A DNA stretch of 64,000 nt from Allobosea sp. Root483D1 (lineage in GTDB: Bacteria > Pseudomonadota > Alphaproteobacteria > Rhizobiales > Beijerinckiaceae). Shown in pieces: positions 1 through 8,268 of the stretch. Where the stretch lies: contig NZ_LMJW01000016.1 of assembly GCF_001429505.1 (NCBI RefSeq), positions 248,001 to 312,000 on the forward strand, in the 5' to 3' direction. Under the pieces are notes generated by a model. It was not told where the DNA came from. It did not search any database and saw nothing but the letters and a program-made list of their open reading frames with translations. Numbering within the stretch: the first letter of the stretch is position 1; each line of letters begins with the position of its first letter. A program made the translations under genes and the position numbers.

Positions 1-657
1 ATCGTGATCGAGAGCCTGCCGCCGCTGCCTTGCAGGGTGATGGCGCGCAGCGATTTCGGCCTGCACATTGCCTTCGAGCGTGGCGACGAGGAAACGCATG
101 CGGCGTTGCATCGGCGGCTCGGGGAGATCGAGGAGGGCTATCGCCCGCTGATCGAGCAGGCGCAGGAGTTCGCCCATCGGGTTGCGGCCTTGCTCGAAGC
201 GGCGCTGCGCACCGGCCGCCTCAGCGAGGACGACCTGTTCGACACCGATTACGTGCCGGTTCCGGGTTCCAATCCACGCCAGTTCGTCAATCGGGCGCTG
301 TCTGTGCTGCAGGCGATCCTGCCGGAGGTGATGGAGCAGGAGAAGGCGAGCGATCCGCGCCTCGTCTTCACCTTGCCGATCGACCGCAACGGCTATGTCC
401 CGGTACACCACCCTGAGTACTCGCAGCCGCAGCGGCCCGGCGATCCGGACTGGAATCCCGCCTATAGCCGCGACCGCCGCATCTTCGACGACCGGGCCGG
501 CATCACGGCCGCGCGCTCGGCACGGCCCTTCATCATCCAGTCCTATCAGCGCGACATGGGCAGCGCCGGTGTCCAGCTGATGCGCGAGGTCGATGCGCCG
601 CTGCGCGTCGCCGGCCGCCATTGGGGCGGCGTGCGCATGGCCTATCGCATGGCGTAA
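1..657 (+). CDS. Methyl-accepting chemotaxis-type protein, C-terminal fragment
   Basis: The reading frame is open to the left edge of the window, so this is the 3' end of a longer gene. The first visible part (LPCRVMARSDFGLHIAFE) resembles a PilZ-like segment. The last 90 residues carry NGYVPVHH, RRIFDDRAG and the terminal GRHWGGVRMAYR, which I recognise from the sensory domain placed in methyl-accepting chemotaxis proteins of Rhizobiales and Methylobacterium. It would sense a ligand or redox state and signal to CheA, but the signalling domain itself lies outside the window or is absent. The stop codon abuts the end of the convergent dehydrogenase gene with no gap. Assignment is from remembered family sequence; moderately sure. 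Confidence 0.6.
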   Translation: MVIESLPPLPCRVMARSDFGLHIAFERGDEETHAALHRRLGEIEEGYRPLIEQAQEFAHRVAALLEAALRTGRLSEDDLFDTDYVPVPGSNPRQFVNRALSVLQAILPEVMEQEKASDPRLVFTLPIDRNGYVPVHHPEYSQPQRPGDPDWNPAYSRDRRIFDDRAGITAARSARPFIIQSYQRDMGSAGVQLMREVDAPLRVAGRHWGGVRMAYRMA

Positions 658-1662
658 TCAGCCGCGCCCCGCCGCCAGGATCGCGTCGATCCAGCGCTGC
701 GATGTCAGGGCTTCCTCGCCGGTGATCACCGGATCGCGCCCCGCTTCGATCGCATCGAGAAAGTCGGCGATCACGGCGCGATGGGCGTCATGCGGGAAGT
801 CCATGATGTTGGCGCCGCTGCCGGTATTGCCCTCGGCCTCGACCACCTCCGAGCGGCCGTCGAGGAAGGAGAGCTGCAGCCGTCCGCCGACCAGTGCGGC
901 ATGGCCCTTGCTGCCGATGATCTCGATGCGCTCGGGATGGCCGGGATGAGCGGCGGTGGTGGTCACCAGTGTCGCCGGCGCGCCGTTGCCGGTCTCGAGC
1001 AGGGCGCCGACATAGTCCTCGGTCTCCATCCGATGCAGCGCGGTGGTGCGCACCTGCGCCGCGACGACCCTGGAGACGCCGACCAGCGAGCGGAACAGGT
1101 CGAAGGAGTGGATCGCCTGCGTCAGCAGCACGCCGCCGCCGTCGCGCGCCATCGTGCCGCGACCGGGCTCGTCATAGTAGCTCTGCGGCCGCCACCACGG
1201 CACCTGCAGCAGACCCGCCTCGACCGAGCCGAGTTCGCCGCCGTCCAAGGCCGTCTTGAGCCGCAGGCTCGCCGGCCGGAAACGGTGCTGCAGCACGACG
1301 CCGAAGGCCTTGCCAGCGCGCCGCGCCGCCGCGACCAATTCCTCGCCGCGCGCGACAGTCAGCTCCAGCGGCTTCTCGACCAGCACATGCTTGCCGGCGG
1401 CAAGGCAACGCGCGCCGACATCGCGATGGCTCGCCGGCGGCGTCAGCACGATCACCGCCTCGACGGCCTCGTCCGCCAGAACCGCGTCGATGTCGGTGGT
1501 GCCGGGGAAGGGGAACTGGGTGCGATAGGCATCGAGCCGCTCCTGCGAGCGGCTGGCGACATGGCGGACTTCGACCCGGTTCGCCAAATCCATGAGGCTG
1601 CGCGAATGGGGCAGGGCGGCTGGCCCCAGCCCGATGACGGCGATGCCGAGCTTGCGTGTCAC
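658..1662 (-). CDS. Gfo/Idh/MocA family oxidoreductase
   Basis: A 334-residue NAD(P)-dependent dehydrogenase of the Gfo/Idh/MocA family. These typically oxidise or reduce sugars and cyclitols. The N-terminal Rossmann fold is visible as VIGLGPAALPHS (residues 9-20), and the family EKP motif, whose Lys is catalytic, is at residues 96-98. A second conserved stretch (HSFDLFR) lies in the C-terminal domain. Its start overlaps the stop of the upstream dehydrogenase by 4 bases (ATGA), so the two are translationally coupled. With the solute-binding gene it forms a reverse-strand unit, suggesting uptake followed by oxidation of one polyol or sugar derivative. Substrate cannot be told from sequence. 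Confidence 0.9.
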   Translation of the reverse strand: MTRKLGIAVIGLGPAALPHSRSLMDLANRVEVRHVASRSQERLDAYRTQFPFPGTTDIDAVLADEAVEAVIVLTPPASHRDVGARCLAAGKHVLVEKPLELTVARGEELVAAARRAGKAFGVVLQHRFRPASLRLKTALDGGELGSVEAGLLQVPWWRPQSYYDEPGRGTMARDGGGVLLTQAIHSFDLFRSLVGVSRVVAAQVRTTALHRMETEDYVGALLETGNGAPATLVTTTAAHPGHPERIEIIGSKGHAALVGGRLQLSFLDGRSEVVEAEGNTGSGANIMDFPHDAHRAVIADFLDAIEAGRDPVITGEEALTSQRWIDAILAAGRG

Positions 1663-2681
1663 TTTGCGTCGGTTCCTCTGACGGGCAGGCGCACGGCCCG
1701 GTCCTGCGCATGCAGAGCGAGCCGGCAGACCGTGAACATGTGCTGCTGCGTTGCCGCGGTCTCGCTGCGATCGGCGATGTCGGCGACGAGGGCACGGAAA
1801 TAGGTCAATGGCTCGCTGCTGGCGTCGATGTGGCGAGTGCCGGCCTTGTCGACCAGGAAGAGGTGGTCGGTGCCCGGCCGGCTGGCGATATCGACATATT
1901 TGCGCAGCTCGATCGTCCCTTCCGTGCCGAGGATGGTGAGCCGCCCGTCGCCCCAGGTCGGCAGGCCGTCGGCGGTGAACCAGTCGACGCGGATAAAGCC
2001 GCTCGCCCGGTCGCTACGAAGCAGGATTTCGCCGAAATCCTCGAACCTCGGCAGATCTGGCGTCCCAAAATGGCCGATGCCCGAGGTCGCGATCTCGGCA
2101 TCGGGCGAGCCGGTGAAATGCAGGAACTGGTCGATCTGGTGCGAGGCGATGTCGGTGAGGATGCCGCCGAAATAGCGCTTGTCGAAGAACCAGTTTGGCC
2201 GGATCGCCCGGTTGAGCCGGTGCGGGCCGAGGCCTACCGTCTGGATGACGCGCCCGATCGCGCCGTCGGCGATCAGCTTGCCGGCGACGATCGTGGCCGG
2301 AACGACGAAGCGCTCGGAGAAGCAGACCGAGAAGATCCGCCCGGTTTCCGCGACGACCCGCTCGACCTCGGCAAGCTGCTCGAAGCTGGTGACGCCCGGT
2401 TTGTCGACCATCACGTCCTTGCCGGCCCGCATCGCCCTCACGGCGAGGCCAGCCCGCTCCGAGGGGATGCCGGCGCAGACGACGAGGTCGATCGAGGGAT
2501 CGTCGAGCAGCCGCTCGCCTTCCGCCTCCCGCAATTGCGGGAAGCGCTCGCGGAACCCGTCGAGCACGCGTGGATCGCTGGTCGCAGGGTCGAAGCCGGC
2601 GCACTCTGCGCCGGCTTCCAGCAGGCCACCGACCATATGGTAGATATGGCGGTGGTCGAGGCCGATAGCTGCGAAACGCAT
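1659..2681 (-). CDS. Gfo/Idh/MocA family oxidoreductase, second copy
   Basis: A 340-residue relative of the preceding dehydrogenase, but divergent. The glycine-rich loop is degenerate (AIGLDHRHIY, residues 5-14) and the catalytic motif reads DKPG (93-96) instead of EKP. Proteins starting MRFAAIGLDHRHIY form a recognisable subgroup with this His-rich loop. It starts one base after the stop of the solute-binding protein gene and overlaps the next dehydrogenase by 4 bases, so all three genes almost certainly share one mRNA. The two dehydrogenases are too different to be a recent duplication and may act successively on one substrate. Confidence 0.88.
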   Translation of the reverse strand: MRFAAIGLDHRHIYHMVGGLLEAGAECAGFDPATSDPRVLDGFRERFPQLREAEGERLLDDPSIDLVVCAGIPSERAGLAVRAMRAGKDVMVDKPGVTSFEQLAEVERVVAETGRIFSVCFSERFVVPATIVAGKLIADGAIGRVIQTVGLGPHRLNRAIRPNWFFDKRYFGGILTDIASHQIDQFLHFTGSPDAEIATSGIGHFGTPDLPRFEDFGEILLRSDRASGFIRVDWFTADGLPTWGDGRLTILGTEGTIELRKYVDIASRPGTDHLFLVDKAGTRHIDASSEPLTYFRALVADIADRSETAATQQHMFTVCRLALHAQDRAVRLPVRGTDAK

Positions 2682-2682
2682 G

Positions 2683-3864
2683 TTATTTCGGTGCGTGGCC
2701 GACGCCGATCTCCTGATCCCAGCGCCGGAAGGCTGCGACCAGGCGAGCGGGCGTCAGTGGCGGGCGGGTCGGCAGGCTGCCGATCAGCCCGTCATATTCA
2801 GGCCGGCCGAACTCCTTGAGCACATTCTGGCTCTCCTGCGGCGCCATCGCGAGCGTCACGCCCTTGATCGCAGGACCGGGATAGAAATAGCCCTTGTCAT
2901 AGGTCGCCGCCTGCGATTCCGGCTTCAGCAGATGCGACATCAGCGCCAGGATCACCGCGATCTTGTCCGCAGCCACTCCCTTCGGGATGCACATGAACTG
3001 GGTGTCGGGGATCCAGTGCGTGTTGGCGAGGGTGAAGACCTTGGCCTCCTTCGGCACGATGCCGAGGGCGCGCGGGTTGATGTCCCACCCAAGCGTCGAG
3101 ACGATGCAGTCGCGCGTGCCGTCGCCGAGCTCCTTCATCGTCGCGGCGGTGCCGGTCGGATAGTAGTCGATCGCCGTGCCGAGTTCCTTGAGATAGGCCC
3201 AGGTCTTGGCCCAGCCGTTCATCGGATCGCTCGGGTCGCTGTCGCCGAGGATGTAGGGCATGCCCTGCAGGAAGGTCCAGCCGGGGCCGGAGTTGAGCGG
3301 GCGGGCATAGGTGAAGCGGTTGGGATTGGCCTTCACATAGGCGAGGAACTCCTCGGCCGTCTTGGGTACTGTCTTAAGCTTGTCGGCCATGTATTCGAAC
3401 AGCGGTCCCGACGGCGAATAGACGACGGCGACGCCTTCGTTCTGGCCGAAATTGCGCTGCATCATCAGCGCCTGCTCGTGATAGATGTCCTCGGCCTTGG
3501 GCAGGCTCGCGGTGTGCGACTTCCAGACGTCGACCCACAGGCCCTGCTGGATGCCATCCGACATCGCGCCCGGGCCGGTCAGCACCATGTCGATGTCGAC
3601 GCGGTTGGCGTCCTGCTGAGCCTTGAGCTTGGCCGGCAGTTCCGGCGACGGCGCCCGCGAAAAATTCAGTCGCGAGATCAGCTTCGGATTGTCCTTGGCG
3701 AACTTCTCGATCGCGGCCTGCGTCAATTGCAGATTGCCGGCGACGTCGATGATGTTGAGCGCGACCGGGCTCGCAGGTGCGCCCTGGGCGAAGGCTCCGC
3801 CGGCGGAGAGCGCGGCGAGGCTGGAAGCGCCGGCGATTACGCCGCGCCGTGTCAGATGGCTCAT
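2683..3864 (-). CDS. ABC transporter extracellular solute-binding protein
   Basis: Periplasmic solute-binding protein of 393 residues. I place the start at 3864 because GGGAGG lies just upstream and the protein then begins MSHLTRRGVIAG, a twin-arginine-type signal (RR at 6-7) followed by a hydrophobic run and cleavage near AFAQG. The mature protein has features of the spermidine/putrescine and sugar binding group (VVYSPSGPLFEY, STLGWDINPRALG). No permease or ATPase gene is adjacent: downstream are two Gfo/Idh/MocA dehydrogenases and the upstream neighbour is divergent plsC. The transporter must use membrane parts encoded elsewhere. The ligand is unknown, although the dehydrogenases suggest a carbohydrate or polyol. 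Confidence 0.85.
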   Translation of the reverse strand: MSHLTRRGVIAGASSLAALSAGGAFAQGAPASPVALNIIDVAGNLQLTQAAIEKFAKDNPKLISRLNFSRAPSPELPAKLKAQQDANRVDIDMVLTGPGAMSDGIQQGLWVDVWKSHTASLPKAEDIYHEQALMMQRNFGQNEGVAVVYSPSGPLFEYMADKLKTVPKTAEEFLAYVKANPNRFTYARPLNSGPGWTFLQGMPYILGDSDPSDPMNGWAKTWAYLKELGTAIDYYPTGTAATMKELGDGTRDCIVSTLGWDINPRALGIVPKEAKVFTLANTHWIPDTQFMCIPKGVAADKIAVILALMSHLLKPESQAATYDKGYFYPGPAIKGVTLAMAPQESQNVLKEFGRPEYDGLIGSLPTRPPLTPARLVAAFRRWDQEIGVGHAPK

Positions 3865-3905
3865 GGTACCTCCCAATGCTGGCCTGCTTTGCTGCGGCCT
3901 TGGCA

Positions 3906-3921
3906 TGTATACTAGTACACA
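3906..3921. promoter_or_regulatory. Palindromic operator-like site (GntR/FadR type)
   Basis: TGTATACTAGTACACA is an imperfect palindrome: 14 of 16 positions are symmetrical about CTAG. It lies 42 bases upstream of the solute-binding protein start, in the only intergenic space of that unit. The shape TGTxTAC-TAG-TAxACA is typical of operators bound by GntR-family regulators of the FadR/VanR branch. No GntR gene is in the window, so the cognate regulator is unknown. Confidence 0.5.
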
Positions 3922-4088
3922 AGAGCGCGTAGGCAACATGCGACGAAAGCAGGGGCGGGCTGCGCGAGGGCTGGCGGGTTCTGCCGGTCGGGCAGCCACA
4001 TGGCAGCGCTCGAATTTGCCACTGACCCCTGCAATGTCGACAGCGTTCGAGATGAACGCTACGTCATCGCAAAGGGCGGCAATCGGGT

Positions 4089-4733
4089 ATGGGGATGCGC
4101 GAAGCAGGGATCAGCTTGGCTGGTACGCTCATTGTGGTCTTTGCCCGCTTCATCACGGCGGTCCGCGGGCGGTGGGATGGGGTCGCGCCGACCGGCGAGC
4201 AGCGGATTTATTTCGCCAATCATGCCAGCCATGGCGATTTTGTCCTGATCTGGACGGTGCTGCCGCGCCGCCTGCGCTTCGCGACTCGGCCGGTCGCCGG
4301 CAGCGATTACTGGCTGAAAAGCGGCCTTCGGCGCTTCATCGGCCGCGATGCCTTCAATGCCGTCCTGATCAACCGGGATACTGCGACCCGAACAGCTGAT
4401 CCGGTCGACCAGATGGCGGAGGCGCTCGATGCCGGCTCCTCTCTCATCGTGTTCCCGGAGGGCACGCGCAACACCACGGATGCGCGGCTGCTGCCGTTCA
4501 AGAGCGGGCTGTTCCACCTTGCGCAGGCGCGGCCGAACGTGGCCCTCGTGCCGGTATGGATCGACAATCTCAACCGCGTCATGCCGAAGGGCGAATTCGT
4601 GCCGGTGCCGCTGATCTGCACCGTCACCTTCGGCGCCGCACTCGTCCTCGGGGAGGCTGAGACCAAGCAGGATTTCCTGGCGAGGGCTGAAGGAGCGCTG
4701 CTCGCCTTGTCACCGAAGGCAAGCGCGCCATGA
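4089..4733 (+). CDS. plsC: 1-acyl-sn-glycerol-3-phosphate acyltransferase (PlsC family)
   Basis: A 214-residue membrane-bound acyltransferase that would transfer an acyl chain to lysophosphatidate or a related lysophospholipid. The catalytic HX4D box is HASHGD at residues 45-50, and the acyl-acceptor motif FPEGTRN is at 122-128. An N-terminal hydrophobic helix covers about residues 7-24. Its stop overlaps the start of the following cdsA-like gene by 4 bases, making it the first gene of a tight four-gene phospholipid operon. Because chromosomal plsC genes usually sit elsewhere, this is probably a paralogue dedicated to the operon's product; that is inference. Confidence 0.88.
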   Translation: MGMREAGISLAGTLIVVFARFITAVRGRWDGVAPTGEQRIYFANHASHGDFVLIWTVLPRRLRFATRPVAGSDYWLKSGLRRFIGRDAFNAVLINRDTATRTADPVDQMAEALDAGSSLIVFPEGTRNTTDARLLPFKSGLFHLAQARPNVALVPVWIDNLNRVMPKGEFVPVPLICTVTFGAALVLGEAETKQDFLARAEGALLALSPKASAP

Positions 4734-5680
4734 CGATGCCGCATCCCGATCTCGTGGCCGTGCTCGCAGGCCTGCTCGCCATCCTGATCGTCGCGTCCAC
4801 GATCGGCTACTTGCTGCAGCGCCGGCTTTCGCCTGATGGCTCGAACGCCGTGGTCGAGAACCTGAACGACCGTATCCGCGCCTGGTGGATCATGGTCGTG
4901 CTGATGGGGCTGGCGCTGATCGGTGGCAAGACCGGCGTGACCCTGCTCTTTGCCTTCTGCTCGTTCGCGGCCTTGCGTGAATTCATCACGCTGACGAACA
5001 CGCGCCGTGCCGACCATTGGGCGCTGGCGGCCGGCTTCTTCATCGTGCTGCCGATGCAGTATTATCTGATCTGGATCGAATGGTACGGCCTCTATTCGAT
5101 CTTCATCCCCGTCTACGCGTTCCTGCTGATGCCGATCATCGCGGCGGCGCGCGGCGACACCGATCATTTCCTGGTGCGTATCGCCGAAGTGCAGTGGGCG
5201 CTGATGATCTGTGTCTTCTGCACCTCGCATGTGCCGGCACTGCTCAGCCTCGACATCCCCGGCTTTCAGGGGCGCAACGTCCTCCTGATCGCCTTTCTCG
5301 TCATCGTCGTGCAGATCAGCGATGTCCTGCAGTACGTCTGGGGCAAGCTTCTCGGTCGCACCAAGATCGCGCCCAGGCTGTCGCCGTCGAAGACGGTCGA
5401 GGGCTTCGTCGGCGGTGCGCTCAGTGCGACGGCCGTTGGCGCCGCATTGTCCTGGATGACGCCGTTCACGCCGCTGCAGGCCGCTTTCCTGGCGCTGGCC
5501 ATCGTGCTGATGGGCTTCTTTGGTGGGCTCGTCATGTCGGCGATCAAGCGCGATCGCGGCATCAAGGATTGGGGCCACCTGATCGCCGGCCATGGCGGCT
5601 TCCTCGACCGGCTCGATTCGGTAGTGTTCTCCGCCCCGATCTTCTTCCACCTCGTTCGTTACGGCTGGTCGACCACGTGA
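4730..5680 (+). CDS. cdsA: Phosphatidate cytidylyltransferase (CdsA family)
   Basis: A 316-residue polytopic membrane protein that makes CDP-diacylglycerol from phosphatidate and CTP. The family signature is intact: SPSKTVEGF at residues 218-226, and near residues 270-297 a KRDRGIKDWG...HGGFLDRLDS segment with the conserved K-R, K-D, HGG and DRxD positions that bind metal and CTP. About eight hydrophobic segments are visible. It overlaps plsC by ATGA and the next gene by GTGA. The arrangement CdsA-like plus CDP-alcohol transferase resembles the E. coli ynbA-ynbB pair, so it is likely an accessory cytidylyltransferase and not the housekeeping enzyme. Confidence 0.9.
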   Translation: MTMPHPDLVAVLAGLLAILIVASTIGYLLQRRLSPDGSNAVVENLNDRIRAWWIMVVLMGLALIGGKTGVTLLFAFCSFAALREFITLTNTRRADHWALAAGFFIVLPMQYYLIWIEWYGLYSIFIPVYAFLLMPIIAAARGDTDHFLVRIAEVQWALMICVFCTSHVPALLSLDIPGFQGRNVLLIAFLVIVVQISDVLQYVWGKLLGRTKIAPRLSPSKTVEGFVGGALSATAVGAALSWMTPFTPLQAAFLALAIVLMGFFGGLVMSAIKRDRGIKDWGHLIAGHGGFLDRLDSVVFSAPIFFHLVRYGWSTT

Positions 5681-6084
5681 GCCTGCCGCTCGCGCGCCTG
5701 ATGCAAAGCAGCATCGTGCATGTCGGCTTTGCCTTCATCGCCATGGGCAGTTGGGCGGCTTTTGCCAACCGCACCCATCCGATGCCGGCACCACTCCTCG
5801 CCGGGTTGATCCAGGGCACGCTCTCGGCTGTCATCACCCTGGTCCTGAAACGGGGCATCGAATATCTCGCCCGCCGTTTTACCGGCTTGGCCGCGCTTGT
5901 GGCGCCGCCGGCGATCGCCGGGCTCGTCTCCGCGAGCCTGCTGACCATGATCCATACGATCGGCGGCACGCCCGAGATCGCCAGGACCATCGCGGTCCCG
6001 CTGACCGTCGCGACCAGCTATGCGGCGCTCTACAATTTTTCGCTGTGGCGGAGCAGGAAGGCGATGAACCATGGCGCAGGATGA
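5677..6084 (+). CDS. Small polytopic membrane protein in phospholipid operon
   Basis: A 135-residue protein with about four predicted membrane helices (for example VGFAFIAMGSWAAF, LLAGLIQGTLSAVITLV, ALVAPPAIAGLVSASLL and a C-terminal helix ending YNFSLWRSR). I choose the GTG at 5677 because it overlaps the cdsA stop (GTGA); an ATG at 5701 is an alternative. Its end overlaps the start of the CDP-alcohol transferase by 14 bases. I do not recognise a characterised family. Its position between two phospholipid enzymes suggests a subunit or a flippase/transporter-like partner, but this is inference only. Confidence 0.75.
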   Translation: MSLPLARLMQSSIVHVGFAFIAMGSWAAFANRTHPMPAPLLAGLIQGTLSAVITLVLKRGIEYLARRFTGLAALVAPPAIAGLVSASLLTMIHTIGGTPEIARTIAVPLTVATSYAALYNFSLWRSRKAMNHGAG

Positions 6085-6712
6085 CGATCGGCGGCCGCTC
6101 TCGAGCCGCGATTCCGGCTGGGCCCGGGCGATCGCGCGCCGGCTGAGTGCCACCGGTATCACGCCGAACCAGATCTCGATGGCGAGCATGGCGATGGCGG
6201 CTGTCGCCGGCGCCGCCTTCTGGCTCGCGGGCACGGCGGCTTCCGGGCCGCGTGCCGCCCTGCTGCTTGCTGCCGCCCTGTTCTGCCAGCTCAGGCTGCT
6301 CTGCAATCTCTTCGACGGAATGGTCGCGATCGAAGGCGGCAAGCAGGCTCCCGACGGACCGTTCTGGAACGAGTTTCCCGATCGGATCGCCGATATCCTC
6401 ATCCTGACCGGCGTCGGTTACGGTATCGGTGTGCCGGCCTTGGGCTGGGCGGCGGCGGCTCTTGCCGTTCTGACCGCTTATACCCGCGAGCTCGGGCGCA
6501 ATTGCGGGCTGCCGGCCGACTTCTCCGGCCCGATGGCCAAGCAGCACCGCATGGCGACGATTACGGCGGCGGCGCTCCTCTCGCTGCTGGAGCCGCTGTG
6601 GCGAGGCCAGAATGAAGTGCTGACCATCGCGCTCTGGCTGCTCGCCGTAGGCGCGGCTGTGACTGCTCTCAGGCGGGCGACGAACATCGTGCGCGGATTG
6701 CGGGCTCGCTGA
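6071..6712 (+). CDS. CDP-alcohol phosphatidyltransferase family protein (YnbA-like)
   Basis: A 213-residue membrane protein of the CDP-alcohol phosphatidyltransferase family, which joins a CDP-linked lipid to an alcohol head group. The canonical motif DGxxAR-x8-GxxxDxxxD is degenerate: D82-G83-M-V-A86 is followed by I87 in place of Arg, and the second half reads G96-xxx-N100-xxx-D104-xxx-D108, with Asn for the first Asp. The same altered form occurs, as I recall, in the YnbA-like subgroup, so it may define a distinct acceptor or chemistry and need not mean loss of function. Several membrane helices flank the motif. Last gene of the four-gene operon; it ends 17 bases from convergent moaA. Confidence 0.8.
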   Translation: MAQDDDRRPLSSRDSGWARAIARRLSATGITPNQISMASMAMAAVAGAAFWLAGTAASGPRAALLLAAALFCQLRLLCNLFDGMVAIEGGKQAPDGPFWNEFPDRIADILILTGVGYGIGVPALGWAAAALAVLTAYTRELGRNCGLPADFSGPMAKQHRMATITAAALLSLLEPLWRGQNEVLTIALWLLAVGAAVTALRRATNIVRGLRAR

Positions 6713-6729
6713 GCAGGGTCAGCCGGCTC

Positions 6730-7758
6730 TCAGCCCCCGGTCACGCTCATATGCCGGCCGACGGCGGCGCGGGGCTGGCGCCGGTCGATGACGAAGTCGT
6801 GGCCCTTGGGCTTGCGCGAGATCGCCTCTTCCATCGCCCGGTAGAGCAGGGCGTCGTCGCTCGAGGCGCGGATCGGCGCGCGCAGGTCGGCGGCGTCCTC
6901 CTGGCCGAGGCACATATAGAGCGTGCCGGTGCAGGTCAGGCGCACGCGGTTGCAGCTCTCGCAGAAATTATGGGTCATCGGCGTGATGAAGCCGACGAGT
7001 CCGCCGGTCTCGCGCACCCGGACATAGCGCGCCGGTCCGCCGGTCCGGTACGGATCGTCGTCGAGCGTGTAGCGGTCCATCAGCCTGGCCCGCACCATCG
7101 AGAGCGGCAGAAACTGGTCGAGCCGGGCAGGCTCGATCTCGCCGAGCGGCATCACCTCGATCAGCGTCAGGTCCATGCCGAGCCCGTGGGCCCAGTGCAT
7201 CAGGCCCTCGATCTCGTCCTCGTTGACGCCCTTCAGCGCCACCGCGTTGATCTTGACGCGCAGGCCCGCCGCGCGCGCGGCCTCGATGCCGGCCAGCACC
7301 TTCGACAGGTCCCCCCAGCGCGTGATCTTGCGGAACTTGTCGGGGTCGAGCGTATCCATCGACACGTTGACGCGGCGCACGCCGCAATCGGCCAGCTCCT
7401 GCGCATAGCGGGCGAGCTGCGAGCCGTTGGTGGTTACGGTTAGCTCGTCGAGCGCGCCGGAGGCGAGATGGCGCGAGAGCGAGCGGAACAGGTTCATGAT
7501 GTCGCGCCGCACCAGCGGCTCGCCACCGGTGATGCGGAGCTTGCGCGTACCGCGCGAGACGAAGGCGGTGGCGACGCGGTCGACCTCTTCGAGCGTCAGC
7601 AGGTCGCGCTTCGGCAGGAAGGCCATGTCCTCGGACATGCAGTAGACGCAGCGGAAATCGCAGCGATCCGTCACGGAGATGCGCAGATAGGAGATGTCGC
7701 GGCCGAACGGGTCGGTCAGCGGCGCACGCATCAAAGGCTTGATGGGGTCGTGCAGCAC
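6730..7758 (-). CDS. moaA: GTP 3',8-cyclase MoaA
   Basis: Radical-SAM enzyme of the first step of molybdenum cofactor synthesis, rearranging GTP to 3',8-cyclo-GTP. The 342-residue length is normal. The N-terminal cluster motif CxxxCxxC is at C33, C37 and C40 (CDFRCVYC), the C-terminal cluster motif CESC-x13-C is present, and the protein ends in the essential Gly-Gly tail. The conserved TTNG and GGEP motifs are also visible. No Moco riboswitch-like structure is evident in the 141-base divergent spacer. It stands alone, without moaC or moeA nearby. Confidence 0.97.
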   Translation of the reverse strand: MLHDPIKPLMRAPLTDPFGRDISYLRISVTDRCDFRCVYCMSEDMAFLPKRDLLTLEEVDRVATAFVSRGTRKLRITGGEPLVRRDIMNLFRSLSRHLASGALDELTVTTNGSQLARYAQELADCGVRRVNVSMDTLDPDKFRKITRWGDLSKVLAGIEAARAAGLRVKINAVALKGVNEDEIEGLMHWAHGLGMDLTLIEVMPLGEIEPARLDQFLPLSMVRARLMDRYTLDDDPYRTGGPARYVRVRETGGLVGFITPMTHNFCESCNRVRLTCTGTLYMCLGQEDAADLRAPIRASSDDALLYRAMEEAISRKPKGHDFVIDRRQPRAAVGRHMSVTGG

Positions 7759-7899
7759 GATGGCTGAAATCCTTGGGCGGTCGCGGTCTTGCGGCGCAGT
7801 GCGCCTGCCGTTGCTCTGATATAGGAAGCAAGCATCGGCGGCGGCAAGCCCGCGGTCAAGCAGGCTGATGGTCGCAAGCTGTTCTGGAGAAACACGAAG

Positions 7900-8268
7900 A
7901 TGTCAGATTGGCCGAGCGAGATCCGTCTCTCGAAGGATCGCCGCACTCTGCATGTGACCTTTGAGAGCGGCGAGAGTCATGCGCTCCCTGCCGAATTGCT
8001 GCGCGTCGAGAGCCCCTCGGCCGAGGTCCAGGGCCATGGCCCGACGCAGAAGCAGACCGTGCCGGGCAAGCGCGAGGTCGAAATCCTCAAGGTCGAGCCT
8101 GTCGGCCATTACGCCGTCCGCCTGACCTTCGACGACATGCACGACACCGGCATCTATGGCTGGGACTATCTGCGCGAGCTCGGCCGCGATGGCGAGGCGA
8201 AGCTGCAGGCCTATCTCGACGAGCTCGCGGCGAAGGGGCTGTCGCGGGAGCGGGCGCGGCGCGGGTAG
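7900..8268 (+). CDS. DUF971 domain protein
   Basis: A 122-residue protein consisting of a single DUF971 domain (gamma-butyrobetaine hydroxylase N-terminal-like fold). Family marks include the [13 protein letters not shown] opening, [19 protein letters not shown], and a closing [14 protein letters not shown]. Members are small cytoplasmic proteins, sometimes linked to Fe-S handling or fused to Mrp-type ATPases; the biochemical role is unsettled. The start at 7900 follows a purine-rich TGGAGA. It is divergent from moaA, itself an Fe-S enzyme gene, which is compatible with an Fe-S role but proves nothing. Confidence 0.85.
   Translation: MSDWPSEIRLSKDRRTLHVTFESGESHALPAELLRVESPSAEVQGHGPTQKQTVPGKREVEILKVEPVGHYAVRLTFDDMHDTGIYGWDYLRELGRDGEAKLQAYLDELAAKGLSRERARRG

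Noticed and set aside
4307..5650. 447-codon reverse frame over plsC-cdsA
   Set aside because: The forward genes have intact catalytic motifs and 4-base overlaps; the reverse frame is His/Asp/Arg-rich noise.
7759..7899. Molybdenum cofactor riboswitch upstream of moaA
   Set aside because: The 141-base spacer shows no long GC-rich multi-stem structure expected of that element.
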